From an uncultured beta proteobacterium (GTDB lineage: Bacteria; Pseudomonadota; Gammaproteobacteria; Burkholderiales; Burkholderiaceae_C): a stretch of DNA of 64,000 nucleotides. The position numbers and the translations under genes were made by a program. Numbering within the stretch: the first letter of the stretch is position 1; each line of letters begins with the position of its first letter. Of this stretch, positions 15,660 through 28,044 are shown one piece after another. The stretch spans positions 22,464 through 86,463 of the forward strand of contig CAIPZV010000075.1 of NCBI GenBank assembly GCA_903869595.1, written 5' to 3'. Under the pieces are notes generated by a model. That model saw only the letters and a program-made list of their open reading frames with translations, did no database searches and was not told the origin of the DNA.

Positions 15660-15837
15660 TAAAGCGCACCATGCCATCGAAGCACACACGCTAGGAGCAG
15701 CGTGAGGCTAATCCACTGGCCTGACAGGTACCCACCGTGGAGGATGGTTTGCGCGGCATGCCGTTTATTGAGGCGGTGGTGGCCTCCCGCCGTGCGGGTG
15801 GACGCTGGACCGCCGTCGCTTAAGCGCAAGCCCCGCC

Positions 15838-15843
15838 TACAAT
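15838..15843 (+). promoter_or_regulatory. Possible -10 box of the glycogen operon
   Basis: TACAAT in the context CCCGCCTACAAT, 51 bases before the first start codon of the glycogen operon. No convincing -35 hexamer stands 16-18 bases upstream, so this is a weak call. The rest of the 235-base spacer (15660-15894) shows no other feature. Confidence 0.3.
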
Positions 15844-15894
15844 GTTTGCAGCCATCGGCGCAGGGCCGGTTGATCTTTTGGAGCCGCAGCATTG

Positions 15895-17544
15895 ATGACA
15901 CCAGCGTCCACAGCGCGGTTTGACAACCCAGATTGGTGGCGCGGCGGCATCATTTACCAGATCTACCCGCGCTCCTTCCAGGACAGCAGCGGCGACGGCG
16001 TGGGCGATCTGCCCGGTATCACACAGCGCTTGGCCCATGTTGCAGCCCTAGGCGCAGACGCGGTATGGCTGTCGCCGGTGTTTAAAAGCCCGATGAAAGA
16101 CTTCGGCTATGACGTCAGCGACTACCGCGACATCGACCCGCTGTTCGGCACACTGGACGACTTTCGCGAATTAGTGCGCCATGCCCATAGCCTGGGCCTG
16201 AAAGTCATGATCGACCAGGTGCTGTCGCACACCTCCGATCAACATCCCTGGTTTATCGAAAGTCGTGCCAGCCACGATAACCCGCGCGCAGACTGGTATG
16301 TGTGGGCCGATGCCCGCGACGATGGCACGCCACCCAATAACTGGCTTTCCATTTTTGGTGGCAGCGCTTGGCAGTGGGACACCCGGCGCTTGCAGTACTA
16401 CCTGCACAACTTTTTGGTCTCGCAGCCCGACCTCAATTTCCACAACCCGCAGGTACGCGCAGCCATCCTAGACGACGTGCGTTTCTGGCTGGAACTAGGG
16501 GTGGATGGCTACCGCCTGGACACCGCGAATTTCTACTTCCACGACCAGGCGCTGCGCAACAACCCAGGGCGCGGCCAGCCCGACCATCAAGACGCCTCGG
16601 TTGACCCGGTCAACCCCTACAGCCGCCAGCACCATGTGTACGACAAAAGCCGCCCCGAGAACCTCGGGTTTTTGAAGGAGTTGCGCGCCCTGCTGGACCG
16701 CTACCCCGGCAGCACCATGGTCGGCGAAATCGGTGATGACGACGGTCTGGCCCGCATGGCCGAATACACCCGTGGCGGCGACAAGCTGCATATGGCCTAT
16801 TCCTTTGACCTGCTGGGGGCCAACAAAAGCGCCACGTTTTTGCACGGCCTGCTCGACACCTTTATAGCCACCGTGGGCGACGGTTGGCCTTGCTGGGCTT
16901 TGTCCAACCACGATGTGATGCGGGTGGCCACGCGTTGGGGTGGGCCAGAGCCCGATGCGCGACTGCTGCGCCTGGCTGCAGCCTTCCAGATGAGCTTGCG
17001 CGGCAGTCCCTGCATCTACCAGGGCGATGAGTTGGGCCTCACGCAGGTGGACATCCCATTCGAGCAACTACAAGACCCTTTCGGTAAAGCCATGTGGCCC
17101 GAGTTCAAGGGCCGTGACGGCTGCCGCACCCCCATGCCCTGGGAAGCGCAGCAGGCGCTGGGCGGTTTTAGTTGTGCCGAGCCCTGGCTGCCACTGCCGC
17201 CAGAGCACCTCGCGCTGGCGGTCGACGCGCAACGCGCCGATCCGCACAGCTTGCTCAATTTCTATACAGGCCTCATCCGCTGGCGTGCGCAGCACCCGGT
17301 GCTGGTGCATGGCGGTATGCGGCTGCTGCCCCTGCATCCGCAGGTGCTGGCCTTTGAGCGCAGCCATGCCGGGCAATGCGTGCTGTGCGTGTTTAATTTC
17401 AGCGACACGGCGGTGGACTGGCCGCTGCCGCCCGCCCACTACGGCACACAGTCGCTGGAGGGCAGCGGTCTGCAAGGTGCTTTGCTGATCGAGGGCTATG
17501 TGGCCTTGCAGCCCTGGGGCGGCTACTTCGGTCTGGCCCGCTGA
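15895..17544 (+). CDS. GH13 alpha-glucosidase (oligo-1,6-glucosidase-like)
   Basis: A 549-residue alpha-amylase-family enzyme that would release glucose from short alpha-glucosides. N-terminal [21 protein letters not shown] is the GH13 oligo-1,6-glucosidase/AglA signature. The catalytic nucleophile sits in [10 protein letters not shown], the acid/base Glu in TMVGEIGDD, and the transition-state Asp in LSNHDVMR. A small C-terminal beta domain follows. The start is ATG 15895 (a TTG one codon earlier is less likely), with GGAG upstream. It heads the glycogen operon, ahead of glgB by 26 bases, so it may recycle maltodextrins released by glycogen debranching. Confidence 0.92.
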   Translation: MTPASTARFDNPDWWRGGIIYQIYPRSFQDSSGDGVGDLPGITQRLAHVAALGADAVWLSPVFKSPMKDFGYDVSDYRDIDPLFGTLDDFRELVRHAHSLGLKVMIDQVLSHTSDQHPWFIESRASHDNPRADWYVWADARDDGTPPNNWLSIFGGSAWQWDTRRLQYYLHNFLVSQPDLNFHNPQVRAAILDDVRFWLELGVDGYRLDTANFYFHDQALRNNPGRGQPDHQDASVDPVNPYSRQHHVYDKSRPENLGFLKELRALLDRYPGSTMVGEIGDDDGLARMAEYTRGGDKLHMAYSFDLLGANKSATFLHGLLDTFIATVGDGWPCWALSNHDVMRVATRWGGPEPDARLLRLAAAFQMSLRGSPCIYQGDELGLTQVDIPFEQLQDPFGKAMWPEFKGRDGCRTPMPWEAQQALGGFSCAEPWLPLPPEHLALAVDAQRADPHSLLNFYTGLIRWRAQHPVLVHGGMRLLPLHPQVLAFERSHAGQCVLCVFNFSDTAVDWPLPPAHYGTQSLEGSGLQGALLIEGYVALQPWGGYFGLAR

Positions 17545-17570
17545 CCTGCACCGCTTTCGCGCCGCACCCT

Positions 17571-19760
17571 ATGCTCAAAGACCACGATGTTTCCGCCCTG
17601 ATGGCCGCGCGGCACGCCGACCCTTTTGGCGTGCTGGGTATGCATGTGCAGGACGGACGTTTGTGGGTTAGCGCTGTGCTAGCCCATGCCCGCACGGTGG
17701 ACGTGGTGGAGCGCAAAACGCAGCGCTTGGCGGGCAGCTTGCAGCGGCTCGGTAGCAGCGATGTGTTTAGCAGCGCGCTGCCGGGGCGCAGCGTGCCCTT
17801 TGCCTACCAGTTGCGGGTGCACTGGCAGCCGGGCGCAGGCAACACCGCTGACCACACGCTGCTCGATGACCCTTACGCTTTCCCTGAAATCCTTTCCGAT
17901 GCTGACATTTGGCTGCTGGCCGAAGGCTCGCACCAGCGGCCCTACGAATGCCTGGGCGCGCACCCGGATGTCCGTGCAGGCGTGGACGGCACCCGCTTTG
18001 CCGTTTGGGCGCCCAATGCCAAGCGGGTGTCGGTGGTCGGCAGTTTCAACCAATGGGACGGGCGGCGCCACCCTATGCGTTTGCGCCATGGCTGCGGGGT
18101 GTGGGAAATCTTTGTGCCCCAGGTGGTACGCGGCGATACCTACCAGTTTGAAATCTTGGGCGCGCAGGGCCTGGTCGCATTGAAAGCGGACCCCTATGCC
18201 TTCCAAACCCAATTGCGGCCTGCCACGGCCAGCGTGGTGTGCGGGCTGCCACCCCGGCGCGCAATGCAGCCATCGCGTGCCACAGCCAATGCGCTGAACG
18301 CGCCCTTGTCGATGTACGAAGTGCACCTGGGTTCCTGGCGCAAAGCAGACGGCTGGCGCTGGCTGAACTACCGCGAACTGGCCGACACGCTGGTGCCTTA
18401 TGCCCGCGACCTGGGATTCACGCATCTCGAGCTTATGCCCGTGAGTGAGCATCCGCTGGATGCGTCCTGGGGCTACCAGCCGCTGGGTATGTTCTCGCCC
18501 ACGGCGCGCTTTGGCAGCCCGGACGATTTTCAGTATTTTGTGGACGCGGCCCATGCTGCCGGATTGGGCGTTATTTTGGATTGGGTGCCCGCGCACTTCC
18601 CCAGCGACGCGCACGGTTTGGCGACTTTTGACGGCACGCATCTCTATGAATACGCCGACCCCAAGGAAGGTTTTCACCAGGACTGGAATACGCTGATCTA
18701 CAACTTTGGTCGTACCGAAGTGCGTAATTTTTTGATCGGCAACGCTTTGTACTGGTTGGAGCGCTTTGGCATTGACGGCCTGCGTGTCGATGCCGTGGCC
18801 TCTATGCTGTACCGCGATTACAGCCGCGAGCCCGGCCAATGGATACCCAACGCCCATGGCGGGCGCGAAAACCTGGAGGCCATGGATTTCCTGCGCCGCC
18901 TCAACCACCAAGTCGGCGTGGAGCGGCCTGGCACGCTGATGATTGCCGAAGAATCCACCGCCTTTCCGGGCGTAAGCCGCCCGCCAGCGCCCGACCTGGC
19001 CAGCGGTGGGCTGGGCTTTCACTTCAAGTGGAATATGGGCTGGATGCACGATGCGCTCGACTACTTTCAGCTCGACCCCGTCTACCGCCGCCACCACCAA
19101 AATTTACTGACTTTTGGGCTGATGTACGCGTTTAGCGAAAACTTTGTGCTCCCGCTCTCGCACGACGAAGTGGTGCATGGCAAGCGTTCGCTGCTGGGCA
19201 AGATGGCGGGCGACCCGTGGCAGCAATTGGCCAATTTGCGCGCGCTCTACGGCCTGATGTGGGCCTATCCGGGTAAAAAACTATTGTTCATGGGGGGTGA
19301 GTTCGCCCAGCCCACCGAATGGGCCGATGGCCAAAGCCTGCCCTGGCATCTGCAAGACCAGCCGGGACACGCCGGTGTGCAGCGTTTGGTGCGTGATCTC
19401 AACCGCGTCTACCGCGAGCTGCCTGCTTTGCACCAGCAAGACGTAGATTCCGCCGGGTTCAGCTGGATCGCGCACGAAGACCATGCCCAATCGGTATTGG
19501 CCTTTGCCCGGTGGTCGCGCAGCGGCCAATGCGCGGTGGTGGTCTGCAATTTCACACCCTTGCCGCGTACCGCTTACCGACTGGGTGTTGCGCAAGGGGG
19601 CGCATGGCGTGAAGTGATCAATACGGATGCGAGCGTGTATGGCGGCAGCGGTATCGGCAACAGCAGCTTGCATGCGGAGGCACAGGGGGCGCACGGGCAC
19701 GAACAATCGCTGCTCCTGCATCTGCCACCGCTGTCCTGTCTGGTGCTGGAGCCCGCATGA
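17571..19760 (+). CDS. glgB: 1,4-alpha-glucan branching enzyme
   Basis: Forms alpha-1,6 branches in glycogen. The 729-residue length is that of the full GlgB with an N-terminal extra beta domain ([11 protein letters not shown]), then the CBM48 domain ([24 protein letters not shown] at about 140-165) and the GH13 barrel. Catalytic regions: [13 protein letters not shown] (nucleophile), [12 protein letters not shown] (acid/base) and [15 protein letters not shown]. The large reading frame on the opposite strand (17679-19100) is only its shadow. It lies 7 bases from glgX and belongs to the same transcript as the flanking glg genes. Confidence 0.97.
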   Translation: MLKDHDVSALMAARHADPFGVLGMHVQDGRLWVSAVLAHARTVDVVERKTQRLAGSLQRLGSSDVFSSALPGRSVPFAYQLRVHWQPGAGNTADHTLLDDPYAFPEILSDADIWLLAEGSHQRPYECLGAHPDVRAGVDGTRFAVWAPNAKRVSVVGSFNQWDGRRHPMRLRHGCGVWEIFVPQVVRGDTYQFEILGAQGLVALKADPYAFQTQLRPATASVVCGLPPRRAMQPSRATANALNAPLSMYEVHLGSWRKADGWRWLNYRELADTLVPYARDLGFTHLELMPVSEHPLDASWGYQPLGMFSPTARFGSPDDFQYFVDAAHAAGLGVILDWVPAHFPSDAHGLATFDGTHLYEYADPKEGFHQDWNTLIYNFGRTEVRNFLIGNALYWLERFGIDGLRVDAVASMLYRDYSREPGQWIPNAHGGRENLEAMDFLRRLNHQVGVERPGTLMIAEESTAFPGVSRPPAPDLASGGLGFHFKWNMGWMHDALDYFQLDPVYRRHHQNLLTFGLMYAFSENFVLPLSHDEVVHGKRSLLGKMAGDPWQQLANLRALYGLMWAYPGKKLLFMGGEFAQPTEWADGQSLPWHLQDQPGHAGVQRLVRDLNRVYRELPALHQQDVDSAGFSWIAHEDHAQSVLAFARWSRSGQCAVVVCNFTPLPRTAYRLGVAQGGAWREVINTDASVYGGSGIGNSSLHAEAQGAHGHEQSLLLHLPPLSCLVLEPA

Positions 19761-19767
19761 GGTTGGC

Positions 19768-21870
19768 GTGAAGTACGCCGACTTGCAGCGCCTGTCTGGC
19801 GCGCCACTCCTAGGCGCAAGCGTGGTGGACAGCGGCGTGCAATTCGCCCTGGCGGCACCCCATGCGCAAGCGGTGGACTTGTGCCTGTTTGACGCCACCG
19901 GCCAGACCGAAACGCAGCGCCTGCCCATGCCTGCGGCGGTGGATGGTGTCTGGCAAGCCTTGCTCCCCGGCGCTAGCGCCGGCTTGGTCTACGGTTGGCG
20001 CGTGCACGGCCCCTGGAACCCGGCGCAGGGTCAGCGCTTTAATCCGCACAAGCTTTTGCTCGACCCGAGCGCCGCGTCGGTCTTGGGTAGCTACGACGGG
20101 CAGGATATTCACCTAGGCCACCGCGCGGACGCGCCCATGCTGCAAGACACGCGCGACAACGCGCAGCAGGCCATGAAAGCCATCGTGGTGGAGCCCTTCG
20201 CGCCCGCAGCGCGGGGCCCAGTGCTTGACCCGGCGCAACGCTTGATTTGCGAATTGCACGTCAAAGGCTTTAGCGCCCTGCACCCCGATATTCCCCCGTC
20301 ACTACGCGGCAGCTATGCCGGGCTGGCCCACCCGGCAGCCATTGCGCATCTCAAAAGAATGGGGGTGACCACCGTCAGCCTGATGCCCCTGGCTACTTGC
20401 GCCGATGAGCTGCGCTTACTCGCGCTGAACCTGCGCAATTACTGGGGCTACAGCCCTATTGCCTGGAGCGCACCGACCGCGCGCTATTGGAGTGGCCAGC
20501 CCGGCACTACGCCGCGCAGCGAGTTGCGCGCCATGGTCAGCGCCTTGCACGATGCAGGGTTGGAAGTGGTGCTCGATGTGGTCTACAACCACAGCGGTGA
20601 GACCGACGAGCAGGGCCCGACCTTGGGCTTGCGCGGCATCGATAACGCCACGTATTACCACCTGGACCCGGACGACCTGGCGCGCTATCGCAATTGGACG
20701 GGCTGCGGCAACTGTTTGCGGCTAGACCATCCGCTGGTCATCCGCATGGTGCTACAAAGCCTGCGCAGCTGGGTGCTGGACTATGGAATAGACGGTTTTC
20801 GCTTTGACCTAGCCCCGGCGCTGGGGCGCGGCACGGCAGAAGAGGACTATGTATTTTCGGCCCGCGCGCCCCTGTTGCAGGCCCTGGCGGACGATCCGCT
20901 GTTGTCGCGCTGCACGCTCGTGGCCGAGCCCTGGGACATCGGCGAAGGCGGTTACCAGCTCGGGCAATTTCCGGCGGCTTGGCTGGAGTGGAACGACCGC
21001 TTTCGCGACACCCAGCGCAGTTTTTGGCTGCACCGCGATGGGGGCCTGGGCGAATGGGCTATGCGGCTGGCTGGCTCTAGCGACACCTTTGAACCCCGCA
21101 CGCGGGCGGCCCACAGCAGCGTCAATTTTGTCGCCGCGCATGACGGTTTTACTTTGGCCGATTTGCTGCGCTACACCGAACGGCGCAACCAGGCCAATGG
21201 CGAAGACAACCGCGACGGGCATGGCCACAACCTGAGCATCAACTGCGGTGTCGAAGGCGATAGCGCAGACCCGCAGGTCCGCGCCCAACGCAGCCAATGG
21301 CAGCGCGTGTTGCTGGCGATCACCCTGCTGTCGCTGGGCACCCCGATGGTGCAGGCCGGTGACAGCATCGGCCACAGCCAGGGCGGCAATAACAACGCCT
21401 ACTGCCAGGACAACGCCATCAGTTGGCTGGATTGGGAAAATGCCGATACGGGCTATGCCGATTTCATCGCTTCGGTACAAGCGCTGCGCCAAAGTCGCGC
21501 CGTGTTGCGCAGTAGCGGCTGGTGGCAAGCAGAGGGTGCAGACCAAGGCGTGGTGGCGCGATGGTTTTTGGCCGATGCAAGCTCGCCGCGTCCGCAAGAT
21601 TGGAACGATCCGGCGCGCCGCACGCTGGCCGTGCAGCTCGACTGGGCCACCGCAATGGGCAGCGCGCACCATGCCGGTGCGCTGCATGCCAGTTGCCTGC
21701 TGCTGTGTAACGGCGCGTCCGAGCCGATGCGCTGTACGCTGCCGCCGGGGGGGTGGTTTCTTCTAATTGACACGACGGGCAGCGACAGCCCTAATCGACG
21801 CTTGGAAAATGTTGAAGTGCTGCCGCCGGGGAGTTTGTGGCTTGCCAGCGCAGCACCAACATCAATGTAA
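19768..21870 (+). CDS. glgX: Glycogen debranching enzyme
   Basis: An isoamylase-type GH13 enzyme of about 700 residues that removes alpha-1,6-linked chains from phosphorylase limit dextrin. CBM48-like domain at the start ([27 protein letters not shown]), then [19 protein letters not shown]. Catalytic motifs: [29 protein letters not shown] and [15 protein letters not shown]. The start is GTG 19768, seven bases after the glgB stop; the frame is open further upstream inside glgB but the family begins near here. Ribosome site GAGG. It is co-transcribed with glgB and glgC. Confidence 0.94.
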   Translation: MKYADLQRLSGAPLLGASVVDSGVQFALAAPHAQAVDLCLFDATGQTETQRLPMPAAVDGVWQALLPGASAGLVYGWRVHGPWNPAQGQRFNPHKLLLDPSAASVLGSYDGQDIHLGHRADAPMLQDTRDNAQQAMKAIVVEPFAPAARGPVLDPAQRLICELHVKGFSALHPDIPPSLRGSYAGLAHPAAIAHLKRMGVTTVSLMPLATCADELRLLALNLRNYWGYSPIAWSAPTARYWSGQPGTTPRSELRAMVSALHDAGLEVVLDVVYNHSGETDEQGPTLGLRGIDNATYYHLDPDDLARYRNWTGCGNCLRLDHPLVIRMVLQSLRSWVLDYGIDGFRFDLAPALGRGTAEEDYVFSARAPLLQALADDPLLSRCTLVAEPWDIGEGGYQLGQFPAAWLEWNDRFRDTQRSFWLHRDGGLGEWAMRLAGSSDTFEPRTRAAHSSVNFVAAHDGFTLADLLRYTERRNQANGEDNRDGHGHNLSINCGVEGDSADPQVRAQRSQWQRVLLAITLLSLGTPMVQAGDSIGHSQGGNNNAYCQDNAISWLDWENADTGYADFIASVQALRQSRAVLRSSGWWQAEGADQGVVARWFLADASSPRPQDWNDPARRTLAVQLDWATAMGSAHHAGALHASCLLLCNGASEPMRCTLPPGGWFLLIDTTGSDSPNRRLENVEVLPPGSLWLASAAPTSM

Positions 21871-21895
21871 TAAGAACCACCCTAGGAGCGACCCC

Positions 21896-23185
21896 ATGTC
21901 CACTAAAGATGCCCCGCACAAGCCCTCCATGCAACCCCACATGCTGGTGCGCCGCACCATCGCCTTGGTGCTGGCCGGTGGACGCGGCTCGCGCTTGAAG
22001 CAACTGACCGATAAGCGCGCCAAGCCGGCGGTGTATTTCGGTGGAAAGTTCCGTATTGTTGACTTCGCTCTGTCCAACTGCGTCAACTCCGGCATCCGGC
22101 GCATTGGTGTTATTACGCAGTACAAATCGCATTCGCTATTGCGCCATATTCAGCGTGGCTGGAGTTTTTTGCGCGCGGAGCTCAACGAGATGGTGGACCT
22201 GTTGCCAGCCCAACAACGGCTCAATGACGAGCACTGGTACCGCGGTACCGCCGATGCGATTTACCAAAATTTGGACATCATCCAAAGCAGCAACCCAGAT
22301 TACGTGGTCATCCTGGCCGGTGACCATGTGTACAAAATGGATTACTCGCTGATGCTCAAAGACCATGTGGAAAGTGGCATGGATTGCACGGTGGGCTGCA
22401 TCGAAGTGCCGCTGCAAGAGGCCAGTGCATTCGGGGTCATGGCCATAGAAGCGGCACGCAACATCGTCCGCTTTGATGAAAAGCCCGAACAGCCCCAGCC
22501 CATGCCGGGTAAACCGGATGTGGCGCTGGCCAGCATGGGGATTTACATCTTCAATGCCGCCTACCTCTACCGGGTACTGGACGAAGACCTGGCCAACGCC
22601 TCTTCCAGCCACGACTTTGGCAAAGATGTGATTCCGCGCGTGGTACAGGAAGGGCGTGCAATTGCCCATCCCTTCTCTATGTCCTGTGTGTCGTCCACGC
22701 AGGAGTCTGAACCCTATTGGCGTGACGTGGGTACGATAGACGCGTTTTGGGAGGCCAATCTCGACCTCGCATCGGTGACGCCAGCGCTGGATATTTATGA
22801 CACCAATTGGCCTATTTGGACGAGCCAGCGCCAGCTCCCCCCGGCTAAGTTTGTGCAAGATGCCCAAGGCAAGCATGGGCAGGCGATCAACACCATGGTC
22901 TCGGGCGGTTGCATTGTTTCGGGCTCGATAGTGAGTAATTCCGTCTTGTTTTCTGGCGTGCGGGTGCATTCTTTTTGCGTGATTGACCAAGCGGTTTTTT
23001 TGCCCGACGTCACAGTAGGCCGGGGCTGCCGATTGCGCAAAATTGTGGTGGACCGGGGCTGCGAACTGCCCGAAGGCCTGGTCGTCGGCGAAGACGCCGC
23101 GCTGGACGCTGCGCGTTTTGAGCGCACCGAGAATGGCGTGGTATTGATAACCCAAGCTATGCTCGACGGATTAACTTCCCCCTAA
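21896..23185 (+). CDS. glgC: Glucose-1-phosphate adenylyltransferase
   Basis: Makes ADP-glucose from ATP and glucose-1-phosphate, the committed step of glycogen synthesis. 429 residues: nucleotide-binding loop [50 protein letters not shown], and catalytic-domain pieces [13 protein letters not shown] and [13 protein letters not shown]. The C-terminal left-handed beta helix has hexapeptide-like turns ([21 protein letters not shown]). The Arg/Lys-rich N-terminal and FGGKFRIVD regions suggest allosteric control by glycolytic intermediates as in other proteobacterial enzymes (family knowledge). The start ATG 21896 has AGGAG 8 bases ahead; the frame runs upstream into glgX. Confidence 0.97.
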   Translation: MSTKDAPHKPSMQPHMLVRRTIALVLAGGRGSRLKQLTDKRAKPAVYFGGKFRIVDFALSNCVNSGIRRIGVITQYKSHSLLRHIQRGWSFLRAELNEMVDLLPAQQRLNDEHWYRGTADAIYQNLDIIQSSNPDYVVILAGDHVYKMDYSLMLKDHVESGMDCTVGCIEVPLQEASAFGVMAIEAARNIVRFDEKPEQPQPMPGKPDVALASMGIYIFNAAYLYRVLDEDLANASSSHDFGKDVIPRVVQEGRAIAHPFSMSCVSSTQESEPYWRDVGTIDAFWEANLDLASVTPALDIYDTNWPIWTSQRQLPPAKFVQDAQGKHGQAINTMVSGGCIVSGSIVSNSVLFSGVRVHSFCVIDQAVFLPDVTVGRGCRLRKIVVDRGCELPEGLVVGEDAALDAARFERTENGVVLITQAMLDGLTSP

Positions 23186-23208
23186 GCGTCCCGCCCCGGC
23201 TTGTGTGC

Positions 23209-24675
23209 ATGCGTATTCTTCAAGTTAGCTCCGAACTTTTTCCCTTGCTCAAAACCGGCGGCTTGGCCGATGTGGCAGGCGCCCTGCCCGCAGCACTGGG
23301 CGCACAAGCTTGCGATGTGCGGCCCTTGTTACCGGGTTTCCCTGCGGTAGTGGCTGGCCTGCATGCAGCGCAGACCATCGGCAATTTCACCACCCCCTGG
23401 GGCGAGCGCATCGAGGTAGTTTTGGGGCACTTACCCGGACTGGGTGCTGCGGGGCAGGCGCTCAAGGCGTATGTGCTGCTAGCGCCGGGCCTGTATGACC
23501 GGCCCGGTAACCCCTACCACGACGCGCAGCATCACCCCTACGCCGACAACCACCGGCGTTTTGCTGCACTGGGATGGGGCGCGGCGCACCTGGCTTACGG
23601 TTTGGACAGCGCTTGGAGTCCCCAATTGGTGCACTGCCATGACTGGCATGCCGCTCTGGCGCCTGCTTGCATGGCCTTGTGGGACAGCCCGCACCGGGTT
23701 CCTTCTCTGTTTACTATTCACAACCTAGCCTACCAGGGCTGCTTTGACGCGGGCTGTTTTCCCGAACTGGGCTTGCCCGCCAGTGCGTTTAGCGTTGATG
23801 GGCTGGAGTTTTATGGGCAGGTTTCTTTTATGAAAGCGGGCCTGGTTTATTCGAACCACATCAGCACCGTAAGCCCTACTTATGCCCGCGAAATCCAGAC
23901 CGAAGAGCAAGGCTTTGGCTTAGACGGATTGCTGCGCAACCGGGCCGCGCAGCTCAGCGGCATCTTGAATGGCGTGGACAGCAGCGTCTGGGATCCTAAG
24001 CACGATGCCCTGCTGCCCCACCCCTTTGATCTGCGCAAACTGACCGGCAAAGCCCTCAATAAAGCGCACTTGCAAGCCGAGACCGGTTTGCAAGCGCTGC
24101 CCGATGCGCCTTTGTTCACCCTGGTGGGCCGCCTGACCGAGCAAAAAGGCCTGCCGCTGGTGCTGGGCGGGATCGAGGAAATTGTCGGCGGCGGTGGCCA
24201 GTTGCTGGTGCTGGGTAGCGGTGACGCCGCGCTCGAACATGCGCTGGCGGCGCAAGCGCAGACCTACCCCGGCCGCGTGGCGGTACGGCTGGAATACGAC
24301 GAAGCGCTGGCGCACCGCATTTTTGGCGGCAGTGACGTGACGCTGGTACCCTCGCGCTTTGAGCCCTGCGGGCTGACCCAGCTCTATGGCATGAAATACG
24401 GCAGCCTGCCGCTGGTGCGCCGCGTCGGCGGGCTGGCCGATACCGTCGTAGACACCGACCTGGAAACACTGGACGACAGCAGTGCCACCGGTTTTGTATT
24501 CGACGCTTTTGACAGCACACCCTACCGCAGCGCCCTGCGCCGCGCCTTTGCGCTGTACCGGCGGCGGGCGGACTGGAACCGCGTCCGCCACAACGGCATG
24601 CGAATTGCATCGAGCTGGGAGGACAGCGCTCGGCAATACCGCGATCTGTACGCATCACTTATTTCAACGCCCTAA
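23209..24675 (+). CDS. glgA: Glycogen synthase (ADP-glucose type)
   Basis: A GT5 glycosyltransferase that elongates alpha-1,4 chains from ADP-glucose. 488 residues: N-terminal ADP-glucose-binding motif [15 protein letters not shown] (KxGGL) at residues ~15-30, [11 protein letters not shown], and the C-terminal GT-B site [33 protein letters not shown]. The start is ATG 23209 ([12 protein letters not shown], as in other GlgA proteins); an upstream GTG at 23203 is possible. No clear ribosome site, 23 bases after glgC, so translation may be coupled. Confidence 0.96.
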   Translation: MRILQVSSELFPLLKTGGLADVAGALPAALGAQACDVRPLLPGFPAVVAGLHAAQTIGNFTTPWGERIEVVLGHLPGLGAAGQALKAYVLLAPGLYDRPGNPYHDAQHHPYADNHRRFAALGWGAAHLAYGLDSAWSPQLVHCHDWHAALAPACMALWDSPHRVPSLFTIHNLAYQGCFDAGCFPELGLPASAFSVDGLEFYGQVSFMKAGLVYSNHISTVSPTYAREIQTEEQGFGLDGLLRNRAAQLSGILNGVDSSVWDPKHDALLPHPFDLRKLTGKALNKAHLQAETGLQALPDAPLFTLVGRLTEQKGLPLVLGGIEEIVGGGGQLLVLGSGDAALEHALAAQAQTYPGRVAVRLEYDEALAHRIFGGSDVTLVPSRFEPCGLTQLYGMKYGSLPLVRRVGGLADTVVDTDLETLDDSSATGFVFDAFDSTPYRSALRRAFALYRRRADWNRVRHNGMRIASSWEDSARQYRDLYASLISTP

Positions 24676-24694
24676 TTTCAAGCGTCTATTGCCC

Positions 24695-27163
24695 ATGAAT
24701 TTTCCTGATTTGACCTCCCCCCAAGCCACTTTTCCTTTCGACAGCCCCAAGCGGGATCTGGAGTCGCTCAAACGTGCGATTGCCAACAAGCTGATGTTCA
24801 GCGTGGGCAAAGACCCGCAGGCGGCGAGCGTGCAGGATTGGCTCAACGCTGCGGCCTATGCGGTACGTGACCAGTTGATCGAGCGCTGGATGAAAACCAC
24901 CCGGGCCCAGTACGCCCAGGATTCCAAGCGGGTGTACTACCTGTCCATGGAATTTTTGGTGGGGCGCACCTTTGGTAACGCACTGTTGGCGCTGGGTTTG
25001 CGCGCGCGTATGCAGCAGGCCTTGCTCGATTTTGGCGTGGACATGGCCGCCATCAGTGAGCTCGAGCCCGATGCGGCCTTGGGCAATGGCGGTTTGGGTC
25101 GTTTAGCGGCCTGTTTTCTGGATGCGATGGCCACCCTCAATATCGCGGGTTATGGCTACGGCATAAGGTATGACTACGGCATGTTCCGCCAGACCATTGT
25201 GGACGGTCGCCAGGTGGAAGTGCCCGACTATTGGCTGACCCAGGGCAACCCCTGGGAATTTGCCCGGCCCGAGGTGGTGTACCGGGTGCAGTTCGGCGGC
25301 CAGGTGCTGGAAGAACAGGGCAAGTGCCAATGGGTGAGCGCGGACGAGGTGCAGGCCATGGCCTACGACACCATCATCCCCGGCTACGACACGCAGGCCA
25401 CCAACACGCTGCGTTTATGGTCCGCTAAGGCCACGCATGAAATCGACCTGAGCGCTTTCAACCGGGGCAATTATTTCGCTGCAGTAGAGAGCAAAAACCA
25501 CTCCGAAAACGTCAGCCGTGTGCTCTATCCAGATGACTCCACGCCCGCCGGGCGGGAGCTGCGTTTGCACCAAGAATATTTCTTTGTCAGCGCCAGCGTG
25601 CAGGACTTGCTGCGCCGCTACCTCCAGACCCACACCGATTTCAATCAACTGCCCGCCAAGGTCAGTATTCACCTCAACGACACCCACCCAGTGCTGGCCA
25701 TCCCCGAGCTCATGCGCTTGCTGCTCGATGAACATGTGCTGCCGTGGGACCAAGCCTGGACGCTATGCCAAGGGGTTTTCTCGTACACCAACCACACGCT
25801 CATGCACGAGGCCCTGGAGACCTGGCCGGTGGACATGTTTGGGCGCATCCTGCCGCGCCATTTGCAAATCATTTTTGATATCAACGCGCGCTTTCTGGAA
25901 GATCTGACTGCGCAGGGGGCTGGGCCTGAATTGTTGCAGCGCGTCTCTTTGGTGGACGAGCAAGGCGAGCGCAGGGTGCGCATGGCCTATCTGGCGGTGG
26001 TAGCCAGCCACTCGATCAACGGGGTTTCGGCCCTGCATTCGGCGCTGATGCAGCAATCGATATTTGCCGATTTTGCGCAGGTGTGGCCGGCGCGCTTTAA
26101 CAATAAAACCAATGGCATCACACCGCGCCGTTGGCTGGCGCAGGCCAATCCCGCCCTGGCGGCGGTGCTCGACAAATACATCGGTACCGGCTGGCGGCGC
26201 GACCTCACCCAGCTCGGGGCCTTGGCGCCGCTGGCCAACCAGCCAGCGCTGATCAAAGCGCTGCAAGATGCCAAACGCGCCAACAAGCAGCGGCTGGCAG
26301 ATTGGGTGCAAACCAACATGGGACTTACGCTGCCGGTGGATGCCATGTTTGACGTACAGGTCAAGCGCATCCACGAATACAAGCGCCAGTTGCTCAATGT
26401 GCTGCATGTGATTGCGCGCTACCAGCGCATCTTGCGCGATCCAGAGGCCAATGTGCTGCCGCGTGTCATCGTGTTTGCCGGTAAAGCGGCCTCGGCTTAC
26501 CACATGGCCAAGCTCATCATACAACTCATCAACGACCTGGCCACCACAGTTAACAATGACCCGCGCGTAGGTGACAAACTCAAGATCGTCTTCATTCCCA
26601 ATTACAGCGTCAGCCTGGCCGAGCGTATCATCCCGGCGGCCGACTTGTCCGAGCAGATTTCTACCGCCGGTACAGAGGCATCGGGAACCGGCAATATGAA
26701 ACTCGCGCTCAACGGCGCGCTAACCATCGGAACGCTGGACGGCGCGAATGTGGAAATTCTTGATGGCGTGGGTGAAGACAATATTTTTATCTTTGGCTTG
26801 ACCACGCCCGAAGTCGCTGCCACCCGCGCTGCGGGATACCAGCCGCGCCAGGCTTTGGATGCCTGCCCGGAGCTAGAGCAGGTGCTGCTGGCCCTGCGCG
26901 ACGGTGCCTTCAGCCCCGCCGAACCCCAGCGCTACCAAAATATTTATGACGCGCTGGTGAACTGGGGCGACCACTACCTTTTGCTGGCCGATTACCCCAG
27001 CTACGCCGCCGCCCAAGACGCTGCCGACGCCGCCTACCGCAAGCCTGATGCATGGGCGCTCAAGACCCTGCACAACATCGCCGCCATGGGCCCGTTTTCA
27101 GCGGACCGCACGATTGAACAGTACGCCCGCGAGATCTGGAAAACCAAACCAGTGACGGTTTGA
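24695..27163 (+). CDS. glgP: Glycogen/maltodextrin phosphorylase
   Basis: Releases glucose-1-phosphate from alpha-1,4-glucan ends. 822 residues, GT35 family, with [32 protein letters not shown], and the pyridoxal-phosphate lysine in [29 protein letters not shown]. The start ATG 24695 ([10 protein letters not shown]) lies 19 bases after glgA; the frame is open upstream inside glgA. There is no visible Shine-Dalgarno. It is the last gene of the operon and meets metF tail to tail with 16 bases between. With glgB/X/C/A it gives both the synthesis and breakdown arms of glycogen in one transcript. Confidence 0.96.
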   Translation: MNFPDLTSPQATFPFDSPKRDLESLKRAIANKLMFSVGKDPQAASVQDWLNAAAYAVRDQLIERWMKTTRAQYAQDSKRVYYLSMEFLVGRTFGNALLALGLRARMQQALLDFGVDMAAISELEPDAALGNGGLGRLAACFLDAMATLNIAGYGYGIRYDYGMFRQTIVDGRQVEVPDYWLTQGNPWEFARPEVVYRVQFGGQVLEEQGKCQWVSADEVQAMAYDTIIPGYDTQATNTLRLWSAKATHEIDLSAFNRGNYFAAVESKNHSENVSRVLYPDDSTPAGRELRLHQEYFFVSASVQDLLRRYLQTHTDFNQLPAKVSIHLNDTHPVLAIPELMRLLLDEHVLPWDQAWTLCQGVFSYTNHTLMHEALETWPVDMFGRILPRHLQIIFDINARFLEDLTAQGAGPELLQRVSLVDEQGERRVRMAYLAVVASHSINGVSALHSALMQQSIFADFAQVWPARFNNKTNGITPRRWLAQANPALAAVLDKYIGTGWRRDLTQLGALAPLANQPALIKALQDAKRANKQRLADWVQTNMGLTLPVDAMFDVQVKRIHEYKRQLLNVLHVIARYQRILRDPEANVLPRVIVFAGKAASAYHMAKLIIQLINDLATTVNNDPRVGDKLKIVFIPNYSVSLAERIIPAADLSEQISTAGTEASGTGNMKLALNGALTIGTLDGANVEILDGVGEDNIFIFGLTTPEVAATRAAGYQPRQALDACPELEQVLLALRDGAFSPAEPQRYQNIYDALVNWGDHYLLLADYPSYAAAQDAADAAYRKPDAWALKTLHNIAAMGPFSADRTIEQYAREIWKTKPVTV

Positions 27164-27179
27164 GCTTACATACCCCCGC

Positions 27180-28037
27180 CTAGCGCTGCGGTGCGCCCTG
27201 GAGCATCCCCAGTTCATTGCAAATCGCCAGCGTAGGCGCGCTCTGGTTAAGCGTGTAGAAATGCAAGCCCGGCGCACCACCGGCGAGCAAACGCTCGCAC
27301 AGCCGTGTCACCACTTCCAGCCCGAAAGCTTGTACCGAGGCCATGTCCTGGCCAAAGCTTTCCAGGCGCTGGCGTATCCAGCGCGGGATCTCTGCGCCGC
27401 AGGCTGCTGAAAAGCGCAGCAACTGGCCGGTGTTGGCGATCGGCAAAATTCCCGGTATCACGTCGATATCCAGCCCCAGGGCCGCCGTCTCTTCGACAAA
27501 GCGAAAGTAGGCATCGGCGTTATAAAAATACTGGGTGATGGCGGAGTCCGCACCGGCGTGCACTTTGGCGGCAAAGGCGCGCACATCGTCTTGCGGGGAC
27601 GCGGCCTGCGGATGCGTTTCGGGATAGCAGGCCACTTCGATATGAAAGTCCTTGCCGGTTTCCCGGCGCACAAAGGCGACCAAATCGCTGGCATACGGAA
27701 AAGCGCCCGGCACATAGTCCTCTGGCAAGTCGCCGCGCAATGCCACCAAATGGCGCACGCCCATGGACTGCAAGGTGTGCAAATGGGCGCGCACCGAGTC
27801 TTGCGTCGCATGGATGCAGGTGAAGTGCGCCGCAGCGCATTCGCCTTCTTTAGCCAGCTCGGCCACGGTGCGCAGGCTGCCCTCTTGGGTGGAGCCTCCG
27901 GCCCCGTAGGTCACGCAGCAAAAACGGGCATGTAAAACAGAAAGTTGCTGGCGCACTAAGCGCAGTTTGTCAGCGCCTTCCACGGTCTTGGGAGGAAAGA
28001 ATTCCAGACTGACTGGAACCCGAGGGGTAGAAAACAT
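27180..28037 (-). CDS. metF: 5,10-methylenetetrahydrofolate reductase
   Basis: An FAD-dependent TIM-barrel enzyme that makes 5-methyl-tetrahydrofolate for methionine synthesis. 285 residues, beginning SLEFFPPKT, the family N-terminal catalytic Glu motif; later YGAGGSTQEG, LVALRGDLPEDY, EVACYPETHP, and QYFYNADAYFRFVE. The start is ATG 28037; the frame extends to 28253 but this would run into tlyA. It lies 7 bases behind tlyA and is the last gene of the ahcY-tlyA-metF operon under the SAH riboswitch, so it should be induced when SAH builds up. Confidence 0.96.
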   Translation of the reverse strand: MFSTPRVPVSLEFFPPKTVEGADKLRLVRQQLSVLHARFCCVTYGAGGSTQEGSLRTVAELAKEGECAAAHFTCIHATQDSVRAHLHTLQSMGVRHLVALRGDLPEDYVPGAFPYASDLVAFVRRETGKDFHIEVACYPETHPQAASPQDDVRAFAAKVHAGADSAITQYFYNADAYFRFVEETAALGLDIDVIPGILPIANTGQLLRFSAACGAEIPRWIRQRLESFGQDMASVQAFGLEVVTRLCERLLAGGAPGLHFYTLNQSAPTLAICNELGMLQGAPQR

Positions 28038-28044
28038 GGCGTTC

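Noticed and set aside
17679..19100. 473-codon reading frame on the minus strand
   Set aside because: It lies wholly inside glgB on the opposite strand; its composition follows from the GC-rich third positions of glgB and it has no domain.
20809..21687. 292-codon minus-strand frame
   Set aside because: Shadow of glgX with no motif.
22136..23155. 339-codon reading frame on the minus strand
   Set aside because: Shadow of glgC; no recognisable protein motif.
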